64,000 bases of DNA from Labia minor (GCA_963082975.1 OY720350.1:40293851-40357850), one strand, 5' to 3'; positions 22,675-34,710 are shown, counted from the first letter of the stretch. Numbers and translations: made by a program. Notes: generated by a model not told the origin, from the letters alone.

Positions 22675-23865
22675 TAGGTATACAACAAATTCTTTGAGTT
22701 TATATAGGATATTTATATAAATACAATATAATATTTTGTAAATAAATTTAACCTTGAATTAAAATTTTAATAAATGTTACATATTCTCTTAGATCTTAGA
22801 TATTTTGTCCCATATTAATGAATGGTTTATCCAATTAGTGGCAACAAATAAATATTCATTAAAATAAAATTCTAAAAATACTTTTATATAAAAATATTTC
22901 AATATTTGAAATAATTATTTTTTTCAAGAATAAAATCTTTGCATGAATAAATACTTATTTATATGTATAATAAAATAAAGAATTAATTTTATGATAAAAA
23001 AAAAAAATTAAATATCCATTATTTCGATTATAATAAAAGTTACCTATACACATTTAATCTTATCAGTAACTTTTAAAAAATTTAATCTTTTATAGAGCTA
23101 CATTTTTTTCTTATTAATTTTATTTATTAATTTTTTTCTAAATTTATTTTTAAACGTTTCTTTTTCTTTTGTTTTTTTTTTTCTGAATTGTTTATTCTTT
23201 AAAAGTTTATTAATTATATTCTTCCTATCTATAGAGTATTTATGGATAATATTTATAAATAAACAAAACAAAGTTTTATAAAAATAAAAGTATTCAATCA
23301 TTTTTTTTTTTTTTTTTTGCTTATGATGAACACTCTTTTAATTAAATATTTTAAAATTTAAATATAAATGAGATCAGAGTATTTAAAAAACAAGATTGAA
23401 ATTGTTGAGTGGAAAAAATATAAATTACTAACTTCTCTCTTACTAAAATAAATAAAAAAAAAATTATTAATATAAAATTAAATACAATCAAACAAAATCT
23501 TTTCTTGCTCTACTTTGTTATTATTTTCAAAAACAAAAAAATTGTGATAGAGAATAAATTATTTTCACTTCAATAAGTATTTAACGTTTTGATCTATGAT
23601 ATATAGGATCCACATTAGAAAGGACTTGTTGAGATCTCATAAAGGGTTTTGTTAATTTGAATTCGAGTTCAGAGAGTAACTCGGTTCTCCATTTACAATT
23701 ACAAGTAATTTGACTATTCATCAATATATATGTATATATATATATATATAAATTTGATTTAATTCTTGATTATTACTCTATGGAAATTAATCTTCACTGT
23801 TTGTTATAAGCATCATAGCCTTGGTAAAAAAAAAAAAAATTTTATAACTATTCTTGAATTTTACT
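22675..23865. other. AT-rich intergenic DNA
   Basis: Very A/T-rich; the patch at 23580-23710 is slightly more balanced. A TA microsatellite lies at about 23730-23750. The 67-codon minus frame at 23098-23301 is lysine/asparagine-rich low complexity and is not a gene. Confidence 0.5.
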
Positions 23866-23866
23866 T

Positions 23867-24089
23867 AAGGTGAAGTGGGGTAAGTGCGGACCAGTTTTTG
23901 CAAAGTTTGACTTATAACTAATAAAAAGTTTATTTATTTTACAAATAATAATCTTGTTTTGGTATTATTGAATTGTTATGTTACTACTAACTATAAATAT
24001 TTTGTATTGATAGAAATATACAATTATATTCAAAATTATGTTTAATATAACAAATTGTAACAAACGGCAAGTAGTCCGCACTTTCCCTG
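23867..24089. mobile_element. Fragment of a GTGGGGTAAGTGCGG-ended DNA element
   Basis: The left part AGGTGAAGTGGGGTAAGTGC and the inverted TCCGCACTTTCCCT near 24070 resemble, in layout, the repeated inverted motifs of the 21133-22674 element. A true right terminus was not found, so it is probably truncated. Confidence 0.4.
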
Positions 24090-24105
24090 AAAACGGGCAA
24101 GAGCG

Positions 24106-26011
24106 TACACTCATATTAAGAGCAAATTGAATCTTTATATGATGAATTACGGGACATTGATAGTTTAAGACCTAAGAAATTAATCTTTTATTATTTTTCA
24201 TTGTAATATACTTATATCAAAGTATGCATCCAAATTTAAAAGAATTTTTATTAAATTTACATATTATCAATCAAATCCAAAATGGTTGATTATATTTGAT
24301 GAAATAGTGTTACTTGTTAATTAAGTGTTTTAGTGTGGTATGTATCTTAGTATATTTATATGAATTATAGCTCTATAAAGGAAGTTAATTGCATAGAACT
24401 AAATGCGCCCAACGTTTTTCGTTGAATATGAAGAAATTCATCCATAAACTTTGTCAGGCTTGTAGAAAAATTATTTTATTCTTTTTAGTTAATTGGAGAA
24501 ACGTTATTTTATAAAAAAAAATTATATTTATTTTAATATGATAAATTTATTTAATATAACAAGAGAAATAGAAAATATGAAGTTATATGAAAATTTACAA
24601 ATTGAATAAAACAAAAAAATATATTAATCTTCCAAAATTGATTTTATGCATTTATGTTAAGTAAATGTTATTATTGAATAATAATGATTATATTATATTT
24701 ATAAATAAATAATTTTTATTAATATGAGATTTTATAAATGTATATATATATATAAATATATACATTAATATATATATATAAATGTAAATATATATATTGT
24801 CTTCATTAAAAAAGGTTATCCTATTGTTTTGCTTCCTTTCTATCGAGGACATATACAATGTATAAAAAAAAGATATTATCTTTATACCATCTGAGGGGAA
24901 GAAACTCCTCCTCATTGGCGATACAACTGATTAATAAGAATTCATCATTAATTTTAATGCTATGAAATATTTTTAAATACGTTCAAAATGAAAATCTATC
25001 CTGAAATCAATATTTATGTTTCAAAATCCGTTGAAAAAAAATTAATCGGAGCAATACAAAAGGAGTTAGTTACTAAAAGTAATTAATCGCTAATTAATTA
25101 CAATTAATTAATTATAATTCAATTATATTTCTTATATACCTTCTAGGGATCCATTGAATTATCAGTAAAAATTTTCAAAAGTCTATCTCAATAAAAAGTC
25201 GATGAAAAATCGATTTCAATTTGTCAAAAGAGCGAACAGACAGACAGAGAGACAGAGAGAGACGCCAAGTGAAGTTAAGAGAAAAACGTTATAAAAAAAA
25301 CTCTCTCACCTCTTATTTATGAAGCAGTTTTCCATTTTCTAATGTCAAATAAATATAAATCCATTTCAATCTTTTAACCATTGTTATCCAATGTCTTGAA
25401 GTAATCCAATATGAAAAATAATAACTTTTTTCTTCCTAATCATAAAGGGTTACTAACCAGTTGGGGCAACACGGTAAACTACCCCTTTCCCAACACATTA
25501 CATTCGCAAATCTTGAAAGTAAACATGAACAAGTTTGTTAATCGCATGCAGCATCACGTGGCAGCAGTTTGCGATTGTTTACCAGTTTGTTTGCCACGCA
25601 AAACCTTTATAGATTGGGATGAGAGGACGAAAGGCAATGGTTGCGTGTCTAGGAGGAGGTGGACGGCATCTTGAACTCACCCTTTCGAGTGCTACGACAA
25701 ATCCTACCCGTTATCTCCGGATAACACGACACGACAAACAATATAGGCTTCCGCGTTAGAGAAAAAACCTGGAAAATCTCTTCCTTAAATGGTTTAGGAA
25801 AAACATCGCGGAATTTTATTTAAAAGAGTATCAACGCTTACTTTTACTTTCGATCTTACGCATTGTTGTTCTTTTTAATATTAGTATTTTCATTGAGACT
25901 TTCATATAAAAAATAATCTTCTATTTAGTATAATGATTTCAAATAAATGACATTCATTTATTGAAACAAGATGTAAATAAATGTGATATCATTTTCAATT
26001 TATCAAATAAA
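24106..26011. other. AT-rich DNA with one balanced island at 25430-25760
   Basis: Most is A/T-rich, with TA-type microsatellites at 24742-24800. Positions 25430-25760 are near-balanced and hold an 87-codon open frame (25411-25674) with no recognisable domain. A GACAGACAGAGAGACAGAG array is at 25232-25260. I do not call a gene. Confidence 0.4.
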
Positions 26012-26181
26012 AAGTTGACCTGTGGCCAGGTCCGAACCGACCGACTGTTTGAAATAAATTAATTTCCAGCTACAGAAACAATTTCAAATAATTTTAATAT
26101 ATCTATTAATGTAATAAAAAACAGATATGGATACATAAATAATAAATATAAACATTTTTAATTTTATTTTATTTATAATAA
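26012..26181 (-). mobile_element. A4: family A right-end fragment
   Basis: It contains the GACCTGTGGCCAGGTC hairpin and the following AT block, and stops exactly where the mariner terminal repeat begins. The rest of A is missing. Confidence 0.75.
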
Positions 26182-26183
26182 TA

Positions 26184-27109
26184 GGTTGGAGAAAAAGAAA
26201 TCCATTATTTTTACGTGAACTTCAAGACTTTATTTAACATGTTTTGCATTGTCTGATTTAGGTCAAATATGCACCATTTTGTTCTATAATTTGTTGCCAT
26301 TTTAATGGTAGCTTCATTATGCCTCTCTCATAAAAGTCTTGGTCCTTATTAGCGAAAAACTCCAGCAATTGATTTTCACACTCTTCCCTTGATGCCAATT
26401 TCTTATCACTAAAACACGCTTTGACCACGATCGCTTTCGCATAATGTTGTCGTATGTGACCCATTTCTCATCCCCAGTCACCATCCGTTTAAAAAATGGG
26501 TTGATTTCATTACGTTTGGCCAAGGCTTCGCAGATGGAAATTCGATCCATCATGTTTTTTGGTGTTAATTGGTGTGGCACCCAAACATCAAGCTTTTTTT
26601 TAAACCCAGCTTTGTGCAAATGGTTTAAAACTGTTTTGTGGTCAATCTTTAATTCCTGGGCGATGCTACGACTACTAACATGCCGGTCCACTTCGATGAT
26701 TTCAGTGACTTTGTCGACATTTTCGACGACGGGCCTGCCTGTGCGAGGGGCATCCTTAACGTCAAAAATACCCGAACGGAATCGACGAAACCAAAATTGC
26801 GCGTAATTAGCTGTTACAGTATCGGGACCATAAACACTATTCACATTTTCAGCCGCCTGACTTGCATTTTCGCCCTTATCAAAGAAAAACTGTAAAATGT
26901 ACCGAATTTTCTCTTTGTTGACTTCCATCTTTAACGCCGTGTAACTCAGAACTGAATGGACAAAACAAAAAACTGCAAACGAATTCTTTTAGTGCGAACT
27001 GTTACCTTGACAACGAGCATAAATTTGAAATTGTTTGATCGATAATTTACGAGATATCGATCACTACAGTCATCTACCGAAAAAATAATGGATTTCTTTT
27101 TCCCCAACC
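26184..27109. mobile_element. Internally deleted mariner element with TIRs and TA site
   Basis: The terminal inverted repeats of about 30 bp begin GGTTGGAGAAAAAGAAATCC on the left and GGTTGGGGAAAAAGAAATCC on the right (inverted). TA flanks both ends (26182-26183, 27110-27111). Its left flank is family A and its right flank is family B, so it sits at, or created, a junction between two unrelated repeats. Confidence 0.88.
26258..26928 (-). pseudogene. mariner transposase, internal deletion
   Basis: It reads on the minus strand from ATG at 26928. The N-terminal half is well preserved: two helix-turn-helix regions (about residues 1-110, including FWFRRFRSG, GRP and KTVLNHLHKAGF), the WVPHQLT linker, and the first catalytic aspartate in VTGDEKWVTYDN (about residue 155). 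Near 26410-26420 the frame breaks and joins the C-terminal 50 residues (KKLASREECENQLLEFFANK ... QQIIEQNGAYLT, stop at 26258). About 130 codons with the second and third catalytic aspartates are gone. It is inactive, though an N-terminal DNA-binding product could still be made. It resembles the cecropia/Hsmar1 type. Confidence 0.88.
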
Positions 27110-27111
27110 TA

Positions 27112-27167
27112 TTATGTTATTTAATCCAATTCAAATTTGCGAGATAGTCGAGTGGAGACACTCCAGA
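27112..27167 (+). mobile_element. B7: family B right-end fragment
   Basis: Only the last 55 bp remain: GTTATTTAATCCAATTCAAA, GCGAGATAGT, and the TGGAG-ACA-CTCCA hairpin. It begins immediately after the mariner right end. Confidence 0.75.
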
Positions 27168-27295
27168 TTTGTTTTTATTATGCAATAAATTTGATAAATT
27201 AAGAGCTAATCTGTTATTATTTAAATGTATATAGTATTACATGGATATATCCTTTCGATCCCTCTATCAACTACTCTAAGTGTCTGGGAAAGAGA

Positions 27296-27548
27296 ATGAA
27301 AACGTGGTAGGTAATGGTCCTCTTCCGGGTGAGCTATATTTCTCAAAATTTGATAGAAAACTACGAATTTTGAATAATGCCTGTATACAAATTTCATTAT
27401 TCTTGCTCAAACTGTTTTTGAGTAATCTTGTCTACACACAGAGAGAGAGAGAGAAATTTTTCTCAACCTTAGTGAAAATGACTCAGGGACCTTCAAAACG
27501 TATAAAAACATCAAAATCTCGACATCGAAAATATTAATGATCGCAAAA
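27296..27548 (-). mobile_element. B8: family B left-half fragment
   Basis: On the minus strand it covers the B core from GATCATTAATATTTTCGATG through a GA-type microsatellite (27437-27453) to the CCGGAAGAGGACCATTACC block. Both ends are missing. Confidence 0.7.
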
Positions 27549-28558
27549 GTAAAAAAAAAACTATAAAATGAATTAAAATAATCACAAACGTTTCGAAATT
27601 TTTAGTTTATTTAAATATTTAATCGTTAATTTCAAGTTAAACAATAAACATAAATATATTGGTATATATCATATTTAAGTATTGAAAATCAAATATCTTC
27701 GTATGGATTTCGAAATGTTGATTTTTAAGTTCGTTTTATCAATAAGTGAACTTGAATTTTCAAATAATCCTCCTGGATTGGATACCGCTTAATTGGTCTC
27801 CTGCCTCTCCCCCCGATACAGTGCGTGATGGGAAAGAGGAGAGGTGGGGAAATGGAGTTGGAGTTTGAATGAGGCGGACCGATCACTATAACCTAGCGGC
27901 TAAGCTCCCGGTATACAATTTATATTTAAATAAATAAATTTATTAAAATATATTTTTTCTAAATGTATAATTCGTAATAGAAAAGAATATTATATTTTTA
28001 AATTAAAAATTTTTGAATTTATAGGTATTAATATGAAAAATGAATGTGAGAAATAACTTTTTTCAATCAAATATATGGTAATCTCAAAAATAATAAAGTT
28101 TGGATAGTGTAAACTAAGCACAACTTTCATTTCTTTCAAAAACATATCAAAACTAGTAACTTTGAAATGCGCATTAAGTAAACAAAATCAATCCATTTGA
28201 AAACTTGGCGATTATTTAATTAAGTAAAAAATAAATCGAGATAAATTTCACTGAAAAAACAAATTAAGTAGGAAAACAATTTTATTTCTTTTAGCTATTA
28301 TGGATTGGTTGCGTGATATTTTAAAAATTCTATTAGAGAGGGGGAGGTGTATGAAAAGATAATTATAAAGTTTGACAAGAGAGAGAGTTAAAAAAAAGTA
28401 TGCACAAGTACTTATGATAAAGTACTAAATCAATTTAAGCAAGGACAAAAAAAATTAAATATTATAATTGATAATTTTAATGAATGGGTGGGATAGGAGA
28501 AGATTTAAATAAAATTATATATTAATATGGTTAAATTATCTTAAAAACAACAAAAAGA
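27549..28558. other. AT-rich DNA with one GC-richer patch
   Basis: Positions 27775-27915 are balanced (CTCCTGCCTCTCCCCCCGAT; AACCTAGCGGCTAAGCTCCC). The end of the patch vaguely resembles a tRNA A box, but no B box follows, so I leave it unnamed. The remainder is A/T-rich. Confidence 0.4.
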
Positions 28559-29226
28559 AATAAGTTGATCTGTGGCCAGGTCCGAACCGACCGACGGTTT
28601 GAAGTAAATTAATTTTCAGCTACAGAAACAATTTCAAATAATTTTAATTTATACATATCTCCACGAATCATGCATTTTCTTAACAGAAAAAAGTATTTTT
28701 AGCATGATGTCTGTCCGTCCGTCCGTCCGTCCGTATAGATGTGTACAGCCTGAACGGCTCAACGGATTTTGATGAAATTTGGTATATTTACTTAATGCAT
28801 CAGTGGGATGAATTGATCAACTTTTGGTGCAAATCCGGAAACCGGAAGTGGTAGTATTAGCGATCGACGATAGGAAGGGAAGGGTTATTTTCACACCAAA
28901 TTTCACATGAGGAGATTTTTTTATATATCACCACGAATCATGCACTTTGTATTGGTTTTATATTCGAGAAAAATCAAATTTATTAGTTTTTTCTTGATTT
29001 AAAATTATATGACGTCATCCAGTCATTCATGACGTCACAGCCTGGTCTTGCATATATATTATAAATAAAATAAAATTAATAATGTTTATATTTATTATTT
29101 ATGTATCCATATCTGTTTTTTATTACATTAATAGACATATTAAAATTATTTGAAATTGTTTCTGTAGCTGGAAATTAATTTACTTCAAACCGTCGGTCGG
29201 TTCGGACCTGGCCACAGGTCAACTTA
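28559..29226 (+). mobile_element. A5: family A chimera with a right end at both sides
   Basis: Positions 28559-28650 are the A right end in minus orientation (GATCTGTGGCCAGGTC, CCGACCGACGG). At 28651 it switches to plus-oriented A, lacking its normal left end, and continues to the standard right end (CGTCGGTCGGT, GACCTGGCCACAGGTC). Both termini are therefore right-end hairpins and the left end is absent. The array GTCTGTCCGTCCGTCCGTCC is at 28709-28733. Confidence 0.78.
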
Positions 29227-30037
29227 TTATTTATTGTACCAAGAACTTGCGGGAGGGAGTTGAGAAAGAATTGAAATGGAATATATGAGAAGTATGGCAA
29301 TCACTTTTGAATAATAGAGATCGTTAGATTATTTAGAATATTCTTAGTAATGATTTACAATTTAATTAAAAATTGTATAAAATCATTTTATAAATAAATC
29401 TCGAATTTCATTTTCACAGTGGTTTATTTTTAAACATTCTAAAAATATGTAATTAGAATGGTTCTCTTGGGTTGTATCAAATAATTTATTTATCATAATT
29501 TAATTATTTTACTCAATACGATTAATTATTCAATTATGTAAAATAATCTATAATATAATAATAAATATTATTTTTTTTATTGATTTGTTTTATTTTTGTA
29601 ATATTTATTTAAAAGAAAAATTATATATTTTAATCATTTTTTCTGTACAATATTTTTATGATATCGTTCTAATTTCTATTTAAATTTTCTCAAAAAATCA
29701 ACAAGAGGAGAAAAAAAGCAACAATAATAAATGAATATAGTCTCAAGAAAAACAGCTTCTTTATCACATCAAACGTGTCTCCACAAACTTTTGATCAAAT
29801 TATTTTTACGCTTTCCAATGGCTTATGATATGAATACCTCAACAAAAAAAAAAGACAAATACCTGTTAATCAAATATTAAAATCAATCTTTATTACACCA
29901 CTACTATTTTATAGTCTTTCCAATATTTTTAATAATAATAATAATAAGGGTACCACTTTAAACAAGTTGAAAACTTATACCATATTGAAAATATTTATGG
30001 GAAAAATAATTTACAAAATATATTATTAATAATATTG
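29227..30037. other. AT-rich intergenic DNA, no feature recognised
   Basis: A/T-rich throughout, with an AAT repeat at about 29930-29945. No gene-like or repeat-family sequence is visible. Confidence 0.5.
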
Positions 30038-30045
30038 ACTTTTTT

Positions 30046-30737
30046 CAGTGGCGTACCTAAGGGGGGACGGTGGGTGCGGTCCGCACCGGGCGGCACTTAT
30101 CTTGGGGCGGCATTATTTATATTTAGTTATAGTTGTGTAAAAAGCAACTTATTCTTTTCATATTTATTTTTTTTTCTTTCTTGAATAATAAATAATTATT
30201 ATGATGATTATAAGTTTACTATTTGATTTATATAAATTATGATTGACTATATGATTTCGAATATTATTCATCGGTGTATATAAATGCATTTTAGTGTAAA
30301 TTTTGAATTCTAATTCCAAGAACAGAATAATAATTTTATTTTATTGTATTCATTAAAATTCGTTGAATTCGTAAACGCTTCTTTAAGATTTTGTTCGGCA
30401 AAATTATCTTCGTTCTACAATGAGTCAATTAAGACTACAAAATCTTGCTATATTGTCAATAGAACAAGAAATTACAAATAATATAAATTTTGAGAGCATT
30501 ATACACGATTTTTCTAGTATGAAAGAGCTAGAAGAGTAAATATTATATTAATGTTTACGAGTGCATACAAATATGTGTAAAAAAATTTACTCTGTGTATT
30601 AATTAATATTGATTAAATAACTTAATAATTTATTTATGTGTATTAATTTATAAAAACCACTATTTGATTGACTTATAATAGAAAGGGCGGCAAACTGGAG
30701 ATCGCCCCGGGCGGCAAAAGTTCTAGGTACGCCACTG
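30046..30737 (+). mobile_element. Non-autonomous hAT element with perfect 8-bp TSD
   Basis: The ends are CAGTGGCGTACCTA and its inverted match TAGGTACGCCACTG. ACTTTTTT flanks both sides (30038-30045, 30738-30745), a perfect 8-bp duplication. Subterminal inverted GCGGCA/CCGGGCGG motifs lie near both ends (30085-30115, 30688-30718). A piece of transposase C-terminus is inside. Confidence 0.88.
30408..30539 (+). pseudogene. hAT transposase C-terminal fragment
   Basis: The frame reads LRSTMSQLRLQNLAILSIEQ, then ...NFESIIHDFSSMKELEE and a stop at 30537-30539. This is the last helix region of the hAT dimerisation domain. It is closely similar to the relic at 17096-17380 (LRSTISQERLSALAMISIE ... 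ESLIRKFASLK). Only about 43 residues remain, and upstream sequence is frameshifted. It lies within perfect hAT ends, which ties this domain type to CAGTGGCGTACC-ended elements here. Confidence 0.75.
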
Positions 30738-30745
30738 ACTTTTTT

Positions 30746-31534
30746 CATTGGTAATTTACATGGAAAAGAAAAATAGATAAATTAAATTAATCAATTATTT
30801 ACTAAATAAATATATTTATAAATTAATCAAGGTAAATAAAAAAATATTTTTGATTATTGAAAAATATTTCATCTAATATTAATAGGAAATAATAATTAAT
30901 TATTAATTTATTTTAAACTCATCCCCATAGAGAGATGCAAGGGGAAACGCAAAATGATCGATAAAATGACTGAAACCCTACGATTTTGAGATTAAGAGGT
31001 GACCTTCCTACAATGCATGGTCAATCCTACTACATATGAGTTTTGTCCCTTATTTCACCTTTTGTTTTTCTTATATTATCTGATTGTTTTATCAAATAAA
31101 TTGGATTTTTATTTTATAGTTTGCAAATAATTACTTTTGGTTTTATATTAAACAATTCCATGAAATTTTTAGAAAGAAAATTATAAAAAATAAAATTTAA
31201 CGAAAGATTAGCCGAGAAAGAGAATAACATTATTAATTAATCTAGAAAATAATTAAGAATAAGTTTTATATTTTATAAAAAATTTTATATTCTGTTATAT
31301 AAGAAATTTCAAAATCATTTTTGTAATTCCCTGTATATTTTATTTAATTATACATTCATTCTGTTCTATGACTCCTTCATTCAATTATGTACTCTCTATT
31401 AATTCCCTTATTTCTACTTTTAAATTGTCAATCCCATATTTATTTTATCTAATTAGATTATTTTATTTTTTTTTTTGGGGGGGGGGGAAGAGGAGTCCGA
31501 ATGTAATTTCTTGTTACCACATAATACATATAAT
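30746..31534. other. AT-rich intergenic DNA
   Basis: One balanced patch at 30925-31070 matches nothing recognised. A T-run then G-run (11 T followed by about 11 G, 31471-31489) lies near the right end. A 111-codon frame at 31368-31703 runs from it into a B element and is not coding. Confidence 0.45.
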
Positions 31535-31668
31535 ATACGATATAATATTGTTACATAATCAATTGAATGAATTGAAGAAGATAAATCAAAAAGAATATGG
31601 ACACTTGAAGGCATGCATTAAATTCCTGTTCATTAAGGCATTCAATATTTCAAGTTCAATTAAAAAAT

Positions 31669-32221
31669 CTGGAGTGTCTCAACTCGACTATCTCGCAATT
31701 TGAATTTAAATAACATATATTATATTTAAATTTAATTTAATTATAAATTAAAATTAATAAATAATATTTATTAAACCAGCGCGTCTTTGGCTCTTTGTTG
31801 ATGGCACCAAGTCACATGCTGGCGCGTGATTTGCAGTTTTGTTTAAAAATTAATTCTGGTACTTGCAGTGATTCAATCAAGCTGAAATTCTATATATAGC
31901 AGTTTTATACAATTTTTAATCATGTGAAAAACTTTTAAACATATACCTTTATTTTTACGGTCACTTTAGAGGAAAAAATATCAAAACGTACGTAATAACC
32001 CTCTTCCGATTGAGCTACATTTCTCAAAAGTTGATAGAAAACTACAATTTTTGAATAATGCCCATGTACCAAATTTTGCTTAATCTTGTCTACATACATA
32101 CACACACAGAGACATTTTTTTCACCCTGAAAATGACTCAGGAGCCTTCAAAACGTATAAAAACATCAAAATCTCAACATCAGAAATTTTCGTGATCGCAA
32201 TACTATCTCTGGCGGGATAGT
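31669..32221 (-). mobile_element. B9: complete family B element
   Basis: The counterpart of B5. The hairpin side reads CTGGAGTGTCTCAACTCGAC, with one stem change. The left terminus reads ACTATCCCGCCAGAGATAGT on the minus strand. The microsatellite is reduced to ATACATACACACACAG. Confidence 0.75.
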
Positions 32222-32370
32222 AAAAATGAACATGAACTTACTTTTAGTCTATTATTATTTTAGATATTAAAAACTCAATATTTTGTACATTCTACGAAAG
32301 AAGATTGTTTTTAAGGTCAGTTGCCGTTTAAGAGAGGTAAAGGTATTCTATGATCAGTAGGACGGTTCCT

Positions 32371-32759
32371 TTGCAATTGTGTTTAAAAATTAATTCTGGT
32401 ACTTGCAGTGATTCAATCAAGCTGTAATTCTATATATAGCAGTTTTATACAATTTTTAATCATGTGAAAAATTATCAAATATATATCTTTATTTTTACGG
32501 TCACTTTAGAAGAAAAAAAATCAAAACATTGTAGGTAATGACCCTCTTCCAGTTGAGCTACATTTCTCAAAAGTTGATAGAAAACTATGAATTTTAAATA
32601 ATGCTCATGTACCAAATCTTGTCTACATACATACACACACACAGACATTTTTCTCAACCTTAGTGAAAATGACTCAGGAGCCTTCAATACGTATAAAAAC
32701 ATCAAAATCTCAACATCAAAAATTTTCGTGATCGCAATACTATCTCTGGCGGGATAGTA
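32371..32759 (-). mobile_element. B10: family B element, right end truncated
   Basis: It starts at the GCAATTGTGTTTAAAAATTA block, the same breakpoint as B6, and runs to an intact left terminus with the CTATCTCTGGCGGGATAG palindrome. Confidence 0.75.
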
Positions 32760-32910
32760 AAAATGAACATGAACTTACTTTTAGTCTATTATTATTTTAG
32801 ATATTAAAAACTCAATATTTTGTACATTCTACGAAAGAAGATTGTTTTTAAGGTCAGTTGCCGCCTAAGAGAGGTAAAGGTATTCTATGATCAGTAGGAC
32901 GGTTCCTCTC

Positions 32911-34710
32911 AAACTTTATCTTAATTTTCTTCGCGACTTATTATCAATCAATTCTATTCCCGGAGCCTGTGTGAACTTTGTCTCATTTTATTTTATTAAT
33001 CCTATCTCTATTATATATTATATATTTTTAAACCTTTTTTTCATCAAGAAATTATTAGACATATTCTCTGGTTGTCCGATTTATATAAATACATCACTAA
33101 ATAAAATATTATTATTCTATTACTATTATTATAGTATTTTAAATATAAATATGCTATGTTTATATAATAAATCAAACGTATCATTTCATATTAAAATCAG
33201 AATCAGAAATTTAAATTAAAAAAAAAAAATTAGTCTTATATGCATTACAAATCCATATTGAATAAAAATTGCTAATCGAATTCAGCCAAGTATAAGCTTT
33301 ATTTCTAGATATTTTCTGGCTGAAAGCGTCATTACTTTTGTTTATCATGCATGTATAAACATCGTCAAAATCAATGTGACACATCCAAATTTATACATTT
33401 TCATTCTATCACATCAAATTTATTCGGATGACAAAATTTGTTTTAATTCTCAGCTTAGTAATAATATTATATTTAAGTTTATTTTCATGGATAATTTAGA
33501 AAGATACTTAATAAAATAGCTAATTAAAAGGCTTATAAATGGATTATTAAAATAATTTTAAGTGGATAAATTCATCTTTATATATCAATTGTCAAGTGGA
33601 TTATTTAAAATGAAAGCGAAATTATATCGCAAGGGGGAGGATATTGATAGGATGATATTTTACAGATTAAAAAAAAAAATTAATTTTATTATGTGTTTAA
33701 AATATATTTTTATGATTTTTTCGATAATATAGTAGATAACTAATTTAATTAATGAATTGATTAATTTGATAAACCAAATATAATAAACTCGGATGAGCCA
33801 GATATTTAACTTAATTATTTCCATGGTTGTCCATATGAGTCTCATCATGAATATGTTTGAATTAAGTTGGTTAGTCGAGTTTAGTGGAATATGAGTTCAT
33901 TCTGCAAATATCATATATCAAGTTTGACTTTTCGAAATAATCAAGTCACGAAAATCAAATGGTCTTAAATTGAAAATAAATAGGTTTGTGATTGAATTTT
34001 TTTTTTTTTCATATTAACTTTTCATTTTAGTTCATTATTACGATAAATTTATTAAATTAAATAAGATATTTTATAACATTCTGTGGAGTATGTATTATTA
34101 TGATTATTATTTAAAAAACAATAAATTGGGGTTGGGTTATAGTTAACTATAATATCAGGGCAGATAGATATTCAATGTAGAGAAACAATCCTCACATATT
34201 TTAAATTAAGTTTAGAGGGGCCCCTTTATAGTCACCTAATAACATGTATGTTTATTTATTTATTTTTTAAACATTTTAATATGGAAAGAGATACTGAATA
34301 AATAGATGCTTGGTGCAGTCTATGGCTTAGAATTCCAATGGGTCTTACAATAATTATAATAATCATATTCATAATTATAAAATATAATAATAAACTATAA
34401 AATATGTGTGTGTGTGACTAAATTTTATTAATAATCTATCTATAATTATTCTAGAAATTATTTCTTTTTACTTAAATAAAGTAATTTATTAGTTTCAAAG
34501 ATAAATTCATGAAATAAAAATAAATTTTTTTAAAGAGTACTTTATTCGAATCACCCCCCTCATAAATACTGAATAAAAAAAGTTTTTTATATTAAGTAAT
34601 GCATTCATAGCAATTGTAAGGTAAGGTAAATTCATTATTTATCATTTTTACGAAGATTTAAAAATGTTGAACATTTTCGATTATTTTTCAATGTGGTTCT
34701 TAAAAAAAAT
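32911..34710. other. AT-rich intergenic DNA
   Basis: Unique A/T-rich DNA. A 110-codon frame (32887-33219) starts in the duplicated spacer and has low-complexity composition. A small balanced patch near 34200-34330 matches nothing. No gene is called. Confidence 0.45.

Larger units (their letters stand above)
31535..32910. repeat. Segmental duplication, copy 2, with an internal tandem duplication
   Basis: It matches 18535-19674: same flank, B element (B9), unique spacer, truncated B (B10). Here the spacer TTTTGTACATTCTACGAAAG...AGGACGGTTCCT occurs twice (about 32222-32370 and 32759-32908), so spacer plus B element is tandemly duplicated relative to an ancestral single spacer. Confidence 0.8.

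Noticed and set aside
25411-25674. 87-codon open frame in a balanced patch
   Set aside because: No known domain and no supporting signals. The patch is noted but not called a gene.
26444-26895. Plus-strand frames of 120 and 71 codons
   Set aside because: Antisense shadows of the mariner transposase.
27880-27915. tRNA-like AGCGGCTAAGC near 27895
   Set aside because: No B box or cloverleaf follows, so neither a tRNA nor a SINE can be supported.
28709-28733. Tetranucleotide arrays as CRISPR or satellite
   Set aside because: There is no repeat-spacer pattern. They are microsatellites internal to family A.
31471-31489. T-run followed by G-run as a G-quadruplex element
   Set aside because: A single G-run without the four-tract pattern; more likely slippage. 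Not functional evidence.
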